Shown here piece by piece: positions 38,010 to 47,795 of a stretch of DNA of 64,000 nt. Position 1 is the stretch's first letter, and every line of letters begins with the position of its first letter. Source of the DNA: Planctomycetota bacterium (GTDB lineage Bacteria > Planctomycetota > UBA1135 > JAKEFM01). The stretch is from positions 1 to 64,000 of the forward strand of contig JAKEFM010000223.1 of the NCBI GenBank assembly GCA_022616055.1, read 5' to 3'. Made by a program: the position numbers and the translations under genes. A model generated the notes under the pieces. It was not told the origin of the DNA, searched no databases, and saw only the letters and a list, made by a program, of their open reading frames with translations.

Positions 38010-39187
38010 TGGGCGCCCGCGTCGTCCTCGCCTCCTACATGGTCCGCTACCCGCTCGGCGGGATGCTCTCCTGGGTCCTCCAGTACCTCGTCGGGTTCCG
38101 GCGCCTGGGCCACGAGATCGTCCACGTCGAGAAGGCGGGCTGGGCGAACGCCTGCTTCGACCCCTCGCGCGAGGCGATGACCGACGACTGCGCGTTCGGG
38201 ACGCGGGCGGTCGGCGAGCTCCTCGCCCGGCACGGGCTCGGAGACCGCTGGTGCTTCGTCGACGCCGCCGGCCGCACCCACGGCATGAGCCGGGCGCGGG
38301 TCGAGGAGGCCTGCGCCGGGGCCGACGTCTTCATCGACATGGGGGCGCACGGCGATTGGGACGCCGAGACGCAGCGGGCGGGAGTTCGCGTGCTCCTCGA
38401 GGCCGAGCCGGGCTTCACCCAGGTCAAGCGCGCGCGCGCGCGGGCCGCCGGCCGATCCCTCGCCGCCTACGACTTCCTCTACACGGTCGGGCAGAACGTG
38501 GCGAAGGGAGGGAGCGCCGCACCGACGGAGGAGGAGGTCTGGCGGGCGATCCTCCCTCCCGTCGACCTCGACCTGTTCCCCGTCACCGCGCCCCCCGCCG
38601 GCGCCCCGTTCACGACCGTCATGAACTGGAAGTCCTACGAGCCGGTCGTGTGGGGGGACCTCACCCTGCGGCACAAGGACGTCGAGTTCGAGAAGTTCGC
38701 GGACCTGCCCCGACGGGCGCGGGTGCCCCTCGAGATCGCCGTCTCCGGCCGCGGCCCCTCGCGCGAGAGGCTCGAGGCCCTCGGCTGGCGCGTCGAGTCC
38801 GCCCACGCGGTCACCCCCACCGTCGACGCGTTCCTCTCCTACGTGCGGCGCTCGCGCGGGGAGTTCGCCGTGGCAAAGCACGGCTTCGTCGTGACCCGCA
38901 GCGGCTGGTTCAGCGACCGGACCTCCGCGTACCTCGCGAGCGGCCGTCCCGCCGTCCTCGAGGAGACCGGCTTCAGCGCCCACCTCCCCTGCGGCGAGGG
39001 GCTCTTCGCCGTCACCCGCCCGGAGGAAGCCGCCGCGGCGCTCGAGGAGATCGCCGGAGACTGGCCCCGCCACGCCCGCGCGGCTCGCGAGATCGCCCGC
39101 GAGCACCTCGACGTCCGCCGCGTGCTGCCCCGCTTCCTCGAGGAGGTCGGCGTCGGCCGCGCCCGGCCCCTCCCGTCCCCCGGCTAG
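38009..39187 (+). CDS. Glycosyltransferase-like protein (paralog B of 35902-37119)
   Basis: Collinear motifs with paralog A: SGWFSDRTSAYLASGRPAVLEETGFSAHLPCGEGLFAVT. Confidence 0.7.
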   Translation: MGARVVLASYMVRYPLGGMLSWVLQYLVGFRRLGHEIVHVEKAGWANACFDPSREAMTDDCAFGTRAVGELLARHGLGDRWCFVDAAGRTHGMSRARVEEACAGADVFIDMGAHGDWDAETQRAGVRVLLEAEPGFTQVKRARARAAGRSLAAYDFLYTVGQNVAKGGSAAPTEEEVWRAILPPVDLDLFPVTAPPAGAPFTTVMNWKSYEPVVWGDLTLRHKDVEFEKFADLPRRARVPLEIAVSGRGPSRERLEALGWRVESAHAVTPTVDAFLSYVRRSRGEFAVAKHGFVVTRSGWFSDRTSAYLASGRPAVLEETGFSAHLPCGEGLFAVTRPEEAAAALEEIAGDWPRHARAAREIAREHLDVRRVLPRFLEEVGVGRARPLPSPG

Positions 39188-39906
39188 CGCGCGGCGGGGT
39201 GCGCGGCGGCGAAGTCCGCGACGGCCTGGTCGAGCAACCCGAGAGCGGCGTCGCGCCCGGCGAAGCCGCCTGCGGCCATCTTGCCAGGCCCCTTGTAGTT
39301 CGCGAACCAGGTCTCGAGGATCTTCGTCACGCCCGGGAACCCGGCCTCGAGGTCGGAGAGGTCGTTGATCCCCTCGAAGGGCGAGTCCGCGACGACGGCG
39401 AGGAGCTTGTCGTCGAGCTCCCCCGAGTCCTTGAGGTGGATCAGCCCGACGACGCGCGTCTCGACGACCGAGCCGCGCGGGAGCGCGGCCCCGAGGACGA
39501 GGATGTCGAGCGGGTCGCCGTCGCCGCCCCTCTCCTTCGAGAGGACGGTGCGCGGGACCATCCCGTAGTTCGTCGGGTAGCCGAGGTACTTCACGACCCG
39601 CGGTTTGCCGTCCTTCATGTCCCAGTGGAGGAGGCCGTCCTCGTTCTTGACCTCCCACTTGTCGAGGCGGCCGGCCGGGATCTCGACGACGGCGCGGACG
39701 CCTCCCCCCTCCGTGCGCGCCTCCCAGCCGGAGAGGAAGTCGCGCTCCCCCTCGATCGTCTTCTCGTCGACGAAGCGCGCGCCGGGCGCGATCTCCTGGG
39801 AGGGCTCGGGGGCGGCCGTCCGGGGGGAGGCCGCCGGACGGCCCACCGCGGCGAGGGCGCAGAGGACCGCCGTCGAGGCGAGGAGGGAGAGGGTTCGGGT
39901 CGACAT
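39184..39906 (-). CDS. Inorganic pyrophosphatase (family I) with N-terminal signal peptide
   Basis: GYPTNYGMVPRT, GDGDPLDILVLG, VVGLIHLKDSGELDDKLLAV; N-terminus MSTRTLSLLASTAVLCALAAVG. Confidence 0.85.
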   Translation of the reverse strand: MSTRTLSLLASTAVLCALAAVGRPAASPRTAAPEPSQEIAPGARFVDEKTIEGERDFLSGWEARTEGGGVRAVVEIPAGRLDKWEVKNEDGLLHWDMKDGKPRVVKYLGYPTNYGMVPRTVLSKERGGDGDPLDILVLGAALPRGSVVETRVVGLIHLKDSGELDDKLLAVVADSPFEGINDLSDLEAGFPGVTKILETWFANYKGPGKMAAGGFAGRDAALGLLDQAVADFAAAHPAAR

Positions 39907-39995
39907 CTTTGGGGCAGGTCTCCGGGAGTGAAAAAACCTATCGGCCCGCTGCAAACCGGGGATGAAGGCTCGGTGAGGAAGGCGCCGGGGGGCCC

Positions 39996-41069
39996 CTATC
40001 CCCCGAGTGCCCTCAGTCGAGCGGGGACCTCGGGGTCCCGACCGCCTCGCCGGAGGTACTCCCGGTAGCAATCCCGCGCCCGGTCCCGGTCCCCGGCCGC
40101 CTCCGCCAGCCGCCCGAGGTGCTTCCAGCACTCCTTGAAGATGGCGTCCTCCCTCGCCTCGGGGTCGAGCGCCAGGACGCGCTCGAAGGCGCTCTTCGCC
40201 TCCGGTCCGTTCCCGAGGTTCGCCGCGGCGAGGCCGAGGTGGTAGTGGGCCCTCGTGTAGCGAGGGTCGAGGCGCACCGCCTCGCGGTAGGACTCCGCCG
40301 CCGCCCGGAGGTCGCCGCGCGCGCGGCGGGCCTCCCCCTCGTGGAATCGCCCGCGGGCGAAGCCCGGATCGACCTCGACCGACTTCGCGAAGGCCGCCTC
40401 CGCCTGCCCCCCCTCCCCGGCCTCCATCCAGGCGAGACCCAGCCCCAGCCAGGCGAGCGGGTCGCGGGGGTTCTCCCGGACCTGGGCCTTCCGCGTCTCG
40501 AGTGCGCGGAGCCAGAGGTCCTTCTTCTCGGAGAGGCGGCGGTGCTCCCGCGCCTTCTCGGGCTCTCCCGCCCGCGCGCAGATCTGCCCGAGCATCGCGT
40601 GCGCGCGGGGCGCGTCGCGGTGGCTCGGGGCGCGGGCGAGCATCCGCTCGAGGGGGCCCCGCGCGTCCGCCGGGCGTCCCGAACGCACGGAGGCGAGCCC
40701 CGAGGCGAAGAGGAGGTCGGGGTCCTCCGGATGCCGGAGGAGGGCCTGGGCGAGGAGCGTCCCGGCCTCCTCGAGCCGGTCCGCCTCGAGGAGGACGCGA
40801 CTGAGCGCGTTCGCGACCCTCGCGTCGGAGGGGTCGAGGGCCCGGGCCTTCTCGAGCGTCTGCGCCGCCTCCTCGAGCCGGTGGAGGTCCTGGAGGCAGA
40901 GCCCGGCGTAGAGGAGCGGGCGCAGGTCCTTCGGGTCGGCCGCGGCCGCACGGGCGAGCGGCGCGAGGGCGGCGCTACGTTTCCCGGCTTCGTAGAGGGC
41001 GATCCCGTCCTCGAGGTCCCCGCAGGCGGGGAGCGGCGCGCCGAGGAGGGCGAGGGCGACCGCGATCAC
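39996..41069 (-). CDS. TPR-repeat protein, probable exported/lipoprotein
   Basis: GTG at 41069; VIAVALALLGAPLPAC lipobox; repeated TPR motifs. Confidence 0.78.
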   Translation of the reverse strand: MIAVALALLGAPLPACGDLEDGIALYEAGKRSAALAPLARAAAADPKDLRPLLYAGLCLQDLHRLEEAAQTLEKARALDPSDARVANALSRVLLEADRLEEAGTLLAQALLRHPEDPDLLFASGLASVRSGRPADARGPLERMLARAPSHRDAPRAHAMLGQICARAGEPEKAREHRRLSEKKDLWLRALETRKAQVRENPRDPLAWLGLGLAWMEAGEGGQAEAAFAKSVEVDPGFARGRFHEGEARRARGDLRAAAESYREAVRLDPRYTRAHYHLGLAAANLGNGPEAKSAFERVLALDPEAREDAIFKECWKHLGRLAEAAGDRDRARDCYREYLRRGGRDPEVPARLRALGG

Positions 41070-43135
41070 TTCCCCACGGGGGTCCAGAGGTAGTCGTCGA
41101 CGAACGCGGCCTCCGCGGCCATCGGCCCAACGAGCGCGGTGTCGGGCCGCGGGCCCTTCCCGGGGCCCGCGCAGGAGGCGTCGACCCTCCGGCGAGGGAG
41201 GCCGGCCGGGCGGATCCAGAACGCGTTCACGCCGGTCGAGCCGTACTGGAGCGGCCAGGCGTAGCCCTCCCACAGGCGCTCCGCCAGGTTCGTCTCGGGA
41301 GGCACGTCAGCGCGGAAGAGATAGCCCATCGCCTGGGCCTCGCCGGTCCCCTCCGCGAGCGAGAGTCCCTTCGGGAGGAGGGAGGCCGCCGCCAGGTCCG
41401 CGAGCGTGCCGTACTCCGGCAGCCCGTCGCCGTCGCGGTCGCGGATCCCGCGCCCGCGGAACTCCTCCTCCGCCTCCCGCAGCGCGAGGAGGGAGGCGAG
41501 CGCCTTCTCCTCGGCGGGGCGCAGCCCCTGGGTCCGCGCGGCGAGCCGATCCCCGAGGAAGGCATCCGTCGTGAACAGTTCGAAGTAGGAGAGGGGGGAG
41601 ACCCCGAGCCAGAAACGGAGGGTCCCGGACTCCTCGACGGTTTCGAAGCCGATGGCCAGGCGATCCGTCCGCTTCGAGAGGGAGGCGATCCCGGGCACGG
41701 AGAGGCGGAGCAATCCCAGGAGCGACTCGATGCGGAGGTAGAGCCACTTCGAGCGGGCACGGCCGGGGGGGATCAGGTCGTGGAACAGGGGCTCCGTCGA
41801 GAGCGAGGACTTGGAGGAGCGGGCCTCCCTCATCCGGCGGACCATGTCCGGAGCGGCCCCGCCGACCACCGCCGCCCCGTCCCGGGCGAAGAAGACGGGG
41901 GGGAGGCCGGGGATCCGCGCGGTGAACAGTCCTCCCTCCACCTCCTCGACCGGGATCCCGAGGCCCGGGAGGTTCGCCGGGATCGAGTCGAAGAGGTCGG
42001 GGGAGGAGAGGCCGAGGGCGAAGCCGACTCCGCGCCGGTCCGCCCGGCCCGCGACGAGCGCGGGCAGCGCCTGGTTCGTGAAGAAGACCGCCTCCCCGTC
42101 GAGGACCGAGGCGAGCCATCCGAGCTTCCCCGCGACCTCCGGATCGGAAAGGAGGGAGCCGAGCCCTTTCCCGAAGGAGCGCGCGATCGAGAGGGCGGGA
42201 TCGTCCCCGCCCCCCTCCGGGGGACGGAAGTCCCCGACCCTCTGGAGGAGGGAGACCGCGTCCAAGCGCCAGCCCACGGCGAAGGTCGCGTCGCCGGGGA
42301 CGCGGTCGGGAAGCCGGGGCTCCTTCGGTTCCTGCCGCACCGCCTCGTAGACCGGGAAGAGCGGGTGGGAGGGGTCGAGGAGGAACCGGAAGTCGGTCCG
42401 CTTCTTCCCCGGGCGGGCGGCGTCGTCGACGAACGTGCCGAGACCTCCGCCGAGGAGGTCGAGGATCCGACGGACGGCCCGCACGTTCTTCTCCACCGTG
42501 GCGGGATCGGCCCCGGGTGGGGGGACGAACTTGGAGGCGAACATCTCCCCCCACGAGACGACGGGGAGGTAGAAGAACTCCTCCTGGGCGCCGAGCGCGC
42601 GGCGCGCCCGCTGGAAGGCCGGGTCGTCGAGGAGGGAGCGGGAGGGCTCCTCGCCCCTCGCGCGCCGGAGCATGGCCTCGAGCCGCCCGCGGTCGCTCGA
42701 CGCGAGGACGAGGTCGCCGTGCACGGCGTAGGCGGCCTCGCCGTAGAAGGTCCGCGGCGCCGATCGCTCGCTGCGGGGCAGGCGATCGTCCGGGAGTCCC
42801 TCGATCGCGAGATCGAAGACCGCCTCGTAGGGGGAGTCCCCGCCGGGGAAGAAGGTGGCCTGGTGGAGGACGATGCCGCCCCGGAGCCCTTTCATCTCCT
42901 CCGGCGGGATATCCAGCTCCCAGGCCGCGGCGATCTCGAGGACCTCGTAGAACTCCTCCACGGCCGGGCGGCCGGCCGACTCCTTCGCGAAGGAGTTCTC
43001 CAGGAAGCAGGAGAGGTTGGGATGCTTCTGGCGGACGTAGACCATCGGATCCGCCGGGAAGAGCGCCGCCGGGTCGATTCCCGACCTGCCGGCCGCGGGG
43101 GAAACGCCGAGGAGGAGACCGAGGACCCCCCTCAT
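41066..43135 (-). CDS. Exported protein of unknown function (690 aa)
   Basis: ATG 43135 overlapping kinase stop; signal peptide MRGVLGLLLGVSPAAG; no family recognised. Confidence 0.7.
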   Translation of the reverse strand: MRGVLGLLLGVSPAAGRSGIDPAALFPADPMVYVRQKHPNLSCFLENSFAKESAGRPAVEEFYEVLEIAAAWELDIPPEEMKGLRGGIVLHQATFFPGGDSPYEAVFDLAIEGLPDDRLPRSERSAPRTFYGEAAYAVHGDLVLASSDRGRLEAMLRRARGEEPSRSLLDDPAFQRARRALGAQEEFFYLPVVSWGEMFASKFVPPPGADPATVEKNVRAVRRILDLLGGGLGTFVDDAARPGKKRTDFRFLLDPSHPLFPVYEAVRQEPKEPRLPDRVPGDATFAVGWRLDAVSLLQRVGDFRPPEGGGDDPALSIARSFGKGLGSLLSDPEVAGKLGWLASVLDGEAVFFTNQALPALVAGRADRRGVGFALGLSSPDLFDSIPANLPGLGIPVEEVEGGLFTARIPGLPPVFFARDGAAVVGGAAPDMVRRMREARSSKSSLSTEPLFHDLIPPGRARSKWLYLRIESLLGLLRLSVPGIASLSKRTDRLAIGFETVEESGTLRFWLGVSPLSYFELFTTDAFLGDRLAARTQGLRPAEEKALASLLALREAEEEFRGRGIRDRDGDGLPEYGTLADLAAASLLPKGLSLAEGTGEAQAMGYLFRADVPPETNLAERLWEGYAWPLQYGSTGVNAFWIRPAGLPRRRVDASCAGPGKGPRPDTALVGPMAAEAAFVDDYLWTPVGK

Positions 43136-46100
43136 CGTCGACCCACGAGCTCGAGGAGTCGGGCATCCTCGAATCCGTTGGAGGCCGAACCGAGGAGGGC
43201 GTAAGGGGGATACCCCGCGTCGAGGGCCCGGCGCAGCAGTTCGTACGTCCGACCCTCCTCCCCGAGCGCCTGGCAGGCGCGGGCGGCGACGACCAGCGTC
43301 TCGGGGTCGGAGGCGCCCCGCGCCAGGGCGAAGTCGAGGTGGGGCCGCGCCTTCTCCTTTTCCCCGGCGCCGGCGAGCGCCGACGCCAGACGCGCGTGCG
43401 CGACGGGGTCCTCGGGTCGGAGGGCGGCGAGGCGTCCGAACGCCTCGACGGCGGACCCGCAGTGCGCCTTGCAGCGGAGGCGGTGCGCTCCGAGGAGCTC
43501 GAGGCTCGCCGGCTCGTCGCCGCTCCCGCCGGCGGTGGCGAGGGCGAGGTGGCCGGCTTCCCCCTCCCCGTGCTCCGTGCGGAGGACCGCGGCGCGGACG
43601 CGGGCGAGGGTCCACTCGGGCGCCACCTCGGCGGCGCGATCGAAGAACCGGAGCGCCTCCTTCCAGCGCCCCCCCGGGAGCGCGTCCCCCTCGAGGTAGA
43701 GCGTCTCGGCGGCGGCCCGCCGGGCGGCGGGAGGAAGGGTGCAGAGATCGAAGCGGGCCTCCGCCGGCGGCGCCGCGCCGCTGACACGAGCGAGGGACCG
43801 CGCCGCGAGCTTCGCCTCGAGGAGGGTTCCCTCCTCGGCAACGCGAGCGAGCTTCGCGAACGCGCTCCCGTCCCCCGCCCGGGCCAGGGTCTCGAAGGCG
43901 GCGATCCGCACGCGAGGGTCCCCCTTGAGGAGCCCCCCGGCGAAGTCGAACACCAGGGCGCCGAACGACCGGACCGCCGCCCCGGTCCCGCCGGGCAGGC
44001 TCCGCCCGCTCCAGAACTCGGAGAGGGCTCGCACGGCGCCGGCCTGGGTGTGCACGTCGGGATCGCGCAGGGCGCGCGCGAGGTAGGAGGGGACGGCGAG
44101 GTCCGAGGCGATGCGGGTGACCTCGGATGCCTCCCCCTGCTCCTCCGGCGGGGCGGGCGCGCCCGAGAAGAGGGCGAAGCCGATCGGCGAGCCGAACCCC
44201 GCGTCCGCCGGCCGCTTCTCGACGTAGGCGAGGAGCATCAAGCCCATGCGATCCCCGAAGCCGGCGAGTTCCCGGACGGCGTACTCCCGGACGAAGGCAT
44301 CGGCCTCGGTTCGAAGGACCTGGCGGAGCTGCGCCACCGATTCCGGACCGGCGGCCGCCGCGAGGGCGTGCACCGCGTAGGCGCGGAGGACGGCGTCCTT
44401 GTCCTCCAGGGCGACTTCGATCGCGGAAACGGTCGAGGGGTCGGCGAGCTCGGCGAGTCCGACCAGCGCGTGGAGCCTCGACTCGCGGCCGGGCGCCCGG
44501 AGGGTCTGGGCGAGGGCGTCGGCCGCCTCCTGCCCGCCGATCCGGAGGAGGGCCTCTCTCGCTCGCGCGCCGACGATCGTCTCGGGGAAGCGGAGGAGGG
44601 CCCGGACGAGCCAGCCCGGGGCGCGGCCCTTGAGCGCCTGGACGGCGGGAGGGACGGGATCCTCGGAATGGCAGAGCCATTCCCCGACGAGGGCGTCCGC
44701 CGCCCGGTCGAGCGCCTTCGTCCGCGTCTCCCAGAGGCGCTTCGCCTCCTCCCCGCCCCGGTGTCCGCGCGAGGCCTCCTCGAGGACCGGGAGGGCCTCC
44801 GCGCCGGCCTCCGTCAGCTCCTTCTCGGCGATCTCGCGGGGCTCCCCGCCGAGCCCGAGGGCCCGGGTGAAGCCGAGGAGCTCCTCCTTCCGGCGCGGAG
44901 TCGCGGTCCCGGGCCGCCCCAGGAGGAACTCGGGCCCGACCGTCTCCCGCGGGTCGAGGGACAGGCGGAGCTCCTTCAGTCGCTTCTCCATTTCCTCCGG
45001 GCCGGCGTCCGCGGGTCTCTCCTCCTCCTCCAGCGCGGCGCGGAGGAGGGCCCCGTGCTCCTTCTCCCCTCCGTGGACGACGAGGTCGAGGGTCTCCGCG
45101 AAGCGCCGGCTGCTCCGGTCGAGCGCCGCGTCCAGGTCGTCCCACGCCTCCGAGAGCCTCCCCATCCGGAACAGGGAGAAGGCGCGGCGCACGCGCGCCT
45201 CCGGGGGACTCGCGGGCGTGGCGATGGCGGCGCTGAAGTGGAGGGCCGCCGCCTCGGCCTCGTTCGCCGCGGCCGCCGCGACGCCGGCGAGGAGGAGGGC
45301 GGACGCGTCGTTGCGGTCGGCGGCGATCGCGCGCTCGAGGATGTCCCGGGACCCCGTCGCGTCCCCCATCGCGAGGGCGCAGACGGCGCTCGCGAGGAGC
45401 GCGCGCCGTCCCGACCGTCCCGAGTCGACGGCCGCGGCCTGGAAGTCCTCGCGCGCGCCCTTGCCATCCCCGCTCTCGAAGCGCGCCGCCCCGCGCCTGA
45501 GGAGCGCGGCGACGGACCGCGGATCGCGGCGGACCGCCTTGTCCGCGTCCTCGCGCGCGCCCTCGGCCTTCCCGAGCCGCGACCGTAGCTCGGAGCGGAG
45601 GAGGAGGGCCCCGACGTGGTCGGGGTCGAGGTCGAGGGCGTCGTCGACCGCCCCGAGCGCACCCCGTCCCATCCCGTCCTTTCCGCTCCCGGTGAGTTCC
45701 CCCATGAGGGTGAGGGCGCGCGCCCTCCCGAGGTGGGCCTCGACCAGACCCTCGTTCGCCCGAAGCAGTTCGTCGAATCGTCCCATCGCGTCCTCCGCCC
45801 GTTTCGCGGCGAGGTCCGCGTAGGCGAGGTGGAGGTTCGCCCGGGCGTTCGACGGGTCGAACTCCTGCGCCTTGCGCGCGAGATCGACCTGGTCCTTCGT
45901 GATCGGCGCCGACGGGTCGGCGGGGAACGTCGCGAGGAGCGCGTCCGCGCGGGCGCGCCGGGCCTCCGCCTCCTTCGAGAGATCCTCGATCGCCTCCTTC
46001 TTCCGCCCGAGCGCGTTGTGGGCGAGTCCGCGGCCGTGGAGCGCCTCGAAGTGGTCGGGGCGCTCGGCGAGGATCGCCGTCCACTCCCGGATCGCGTCCG

Positions 46101-47571
46101 TGTGCCTCCCCGCCTCCGCGAGGAGGGAGGCGTACCGGACATGCAGCCTCAGGGTGTCCGTCGCGGAGGAGGCGGTCCGCTTGAGCGCGAGGGCCCGCCC
46201 GATGGCGTCCGCCGCCTCTCCGGGATTCCCGGCCTTCTCGTAGGCGTCTCCCAGCGTCTCGAGGAGCTCGGGCTCGTCGGGCTCCAGCTCCACGGCTCGG
46301 CGGGCCTCGTCGACCGCGGCGACGAAGTTCTCCTCCTTGAGGTGGTCCCGCGCCCGCGTGTTCGCCTCGCTCGCCGCGCTTCCCAGGACGCCGGGCCGTC
46401 CCGGGCTGCCGCCCCCGAAGAGGGTGAGCACGAGGAGAAAGATGGCGACGGCGGCGGCCGTCGCGATGCCGATCGAGGCGGCGATCGAGACGCGGGCGCT
46501 GCGGGTCTTCTTCCAGATCCGGTAGCCGAAAGACGCGCGCCGGGCCTGGATCGGCTCCTCGCGGAGGAAGCGGTGGAGGTCCTCGGCGAGCTCGAGGGAG
46601 GTCCGGTACCGCCGCTCCGGGTTCTTCTCGATGCTCTTGAGGACGATCGTCTCGAGGTCGCGGGGGATCCGCGGGTTGCTCCTTCTCGGCGCGGCGGGAT
46701 CGGCGAAGAGGATCTGGCGGATGACCTCCTGGGAGGACTCCCCTTCGAAAGGGGGGCGCAGGGTGAGGGCCTGGTAGAGGGAGACCCCCAGCGAGTAGAC
46801 GTCGGTCCGCCGGTCGATCGGGATGCGCTTCGCCGTGAGCTGCTCCGGGCTCATGTAGAGGGGGGTCCCGAGCATGTCCCCCGTCCGCGTGAGGGAGGCG
46901 GTCCCCTCCTCGTGCGCGAGCCCGAAGTCCGTGATCCGCGGCTCCCCGGCCATGTCGAGGAGGATGTTCCCGGGCTTCACGTCCCGGTGGATGATCCCCT
47001 GCTCGTGGGCGTGGTGGAGGGCGCGGGCGACCTTCTCGAAGAGCTCGGTCATCCGCGTCGTGTGGGCCCGCTCGAGCGCGGCGGGGGAGATCGAACGCTC
47101 GCGCTGGACGGTCCCCGCCGGCGCCGGCTTGGCCGGCGCCCCGGGCCGCCAGGGCGCCCCCTCGGCGTCGAGGAGGTCCCCCTTCGCCTCCGTCAGGACG
47201 AGGGAGACGTCCGAGTCCCCGGGCGCCCCCTTCCGGGCGCGCATCCCGTCGAGGAGCCGGTCGAGGGAGGTCCCCTCGACGAACTCCATCGCGATCCAGT
47301 GCTGCCCCTCCTCCGCCCCCGCCGCGAAGATCGGGACGATGTTCGAGTGGTGCAGCCGCGCCGCGGCCTCGGCCTCGCGCTTGAACCGCTCGACGCGGGC
47401 CGGGGATGCGGTCAGGTCGATCGGCAAGACCTTCAGGGCGACGGTCCGCCGCAGGGTCTCCTGCTCGGCGACGTAGACGACCCCCATCCCGCCGCGCCCG
47501 ATCTCGCGGATCAGCCGGAATTCTCCGAGCGTGCGGAGGCTCGCGTCGGGGTCTCGTCCCTCGGGGGGCAT
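43132..47571 (-). CDS. Transmembrane Ser/Thr protein kinase with C-terminal TPR and HEAT-like repeats
   Basis: IGRGGMGVVYVAE, HRDVKPGNILLD, DFGLA, GTPLYMSPEQ; TM VSIAASIGIATAAAVAIFLLVLTLF; long repeat region. Confidence 0.92.
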   Translation of the reverse strand: MPPEGRDPDASLRTLGEFRLIREIGRGGMGVVYVAEQETLRRTVALKVLPIDLTASPARVERFKREAEAAARLHHSNIVPIFAAGAEEGQHWIAMEFVEGTSLDRLLDGMRARKGAPGDSDVSLVLTEAKGDLLDAEGAPWRPGAPAKPAPAGTVQRERSISPAALERAHTTRMTELFEKVARALHHAHEQGIIHRDVKPGNILLDMAGEPRITDFGLAHEEGTASLTRTGDMLGTPLYMSPEQLTAKRIPIDRRTDVYSLGVSLYQALTLRPPFEGESSQEVIRQILFADPAAPRRSNPRIPRDLETIVLKSIEKNPERRYRTSLELAEDLHRFLREEPIQARRASFGYRIWKKTRSARVSIAASIGIATAAAVAIFLLVLTLFGGGSPGRPGVLGSAASEANTRARDHLKEENFVAAVDEARRAVELEPDEPELLETLGDAYEKAGNPGEAADAIGRALALKRTASSATDTLRLHVRYASLLAEAGRHTDAIREWTAILAERPDHFEALHGRGLAHNALGRKKEAIEDLSKEAEARRARADALLATFPADPSAPITKDQVDLARKAQEFDPSNARANLHLAYADLAAKRAEDAMGRFDELLRANEGLVEAHLGRARALTLMGELTGSGKDGMGRGALGAVDDALDLDPDHVGALLLRSELRSRLGKAEGAREDADKAVRRDPRSVAALLRRGAARFESGDGKGAREDFQAAAVDSGRSGRRALLASAVCALAMGDATGSRDILERAIAADRNDASALLLAGVAAAAANEAEAAALHFSAAIATPASPPEARVRRAFSLFRMGRLSEAWDDLDAALDRSSRRFAETLDLVVHGGEKEHGALLRAALEEEERPADAGPEEMEKRLKELRLSLDPRETVGPEFLLGRPGTATPRRKEELLGFTRALGLGGEPREIAEKELTEAGAEALPVLEEASRGHRGGEEAKRLWETRTKALDRAADALVGEWLCHSEDPVPPAVQALKGRAPGWLVRALLRFPETIVGARAREALLRIGGQEAADALAQTLRAPGRESRLHALVGLAELADPSTVSAIEVALEDKDAVLRAYAVHALAAAAGPESVAQLRQVLRTEADAFVREYAVRELAGFGDRMGLMLLAYVEKRPADAGFGSPIGFALFSGAPAPPEEQGEASEVTRIASDLAVPSYLARALRDPDVHTQAGAVRALSEFWSGRSLPGGTGAAVRSFGALVFDFAGGLLKGDPRVRIAAFETLARAGDGSAFAKLARVAEEGTLLEAKLAARSLARVSGAAPPAEARFDLCTLPPAARRAAAETLYLEGDALPGGRWKEALRFFDRAAEVAPEWTLARVRAAVLRTEHGEGEAGHLALATAGGSGDEPASLELLGAHRLRCKAHCGSAVEAFGRLAALRPEDPVAHARLASALAGAGEKEKARPHLDFALARGASDPETLVVAARACQALGEEGRTYELLRRALDAGYPPYALLGSASNGFEDARLLELVGRR

Positions 47572-47795
47572 CGCGGAGGTCCATGCTACCGGCAGGCGGG
47601 GCCGGAAGCGGGCGCGCCCGGAGGGATGCGGAGAGCGTCGCGGGGTATGAGCCTCGGAGCGGAGCCGGCCGGAGGCTCGCTATCGTAGCCCGGAGGCCAC
47701 CCCGCCTCCCTTCCGGCCGACTCCGCGAGCGTCCGGCGCCCGGCGGCCCGGGACTTCGAGGAGGAGGGAGATCGGCCACGTCGGAGGGTGACTCG

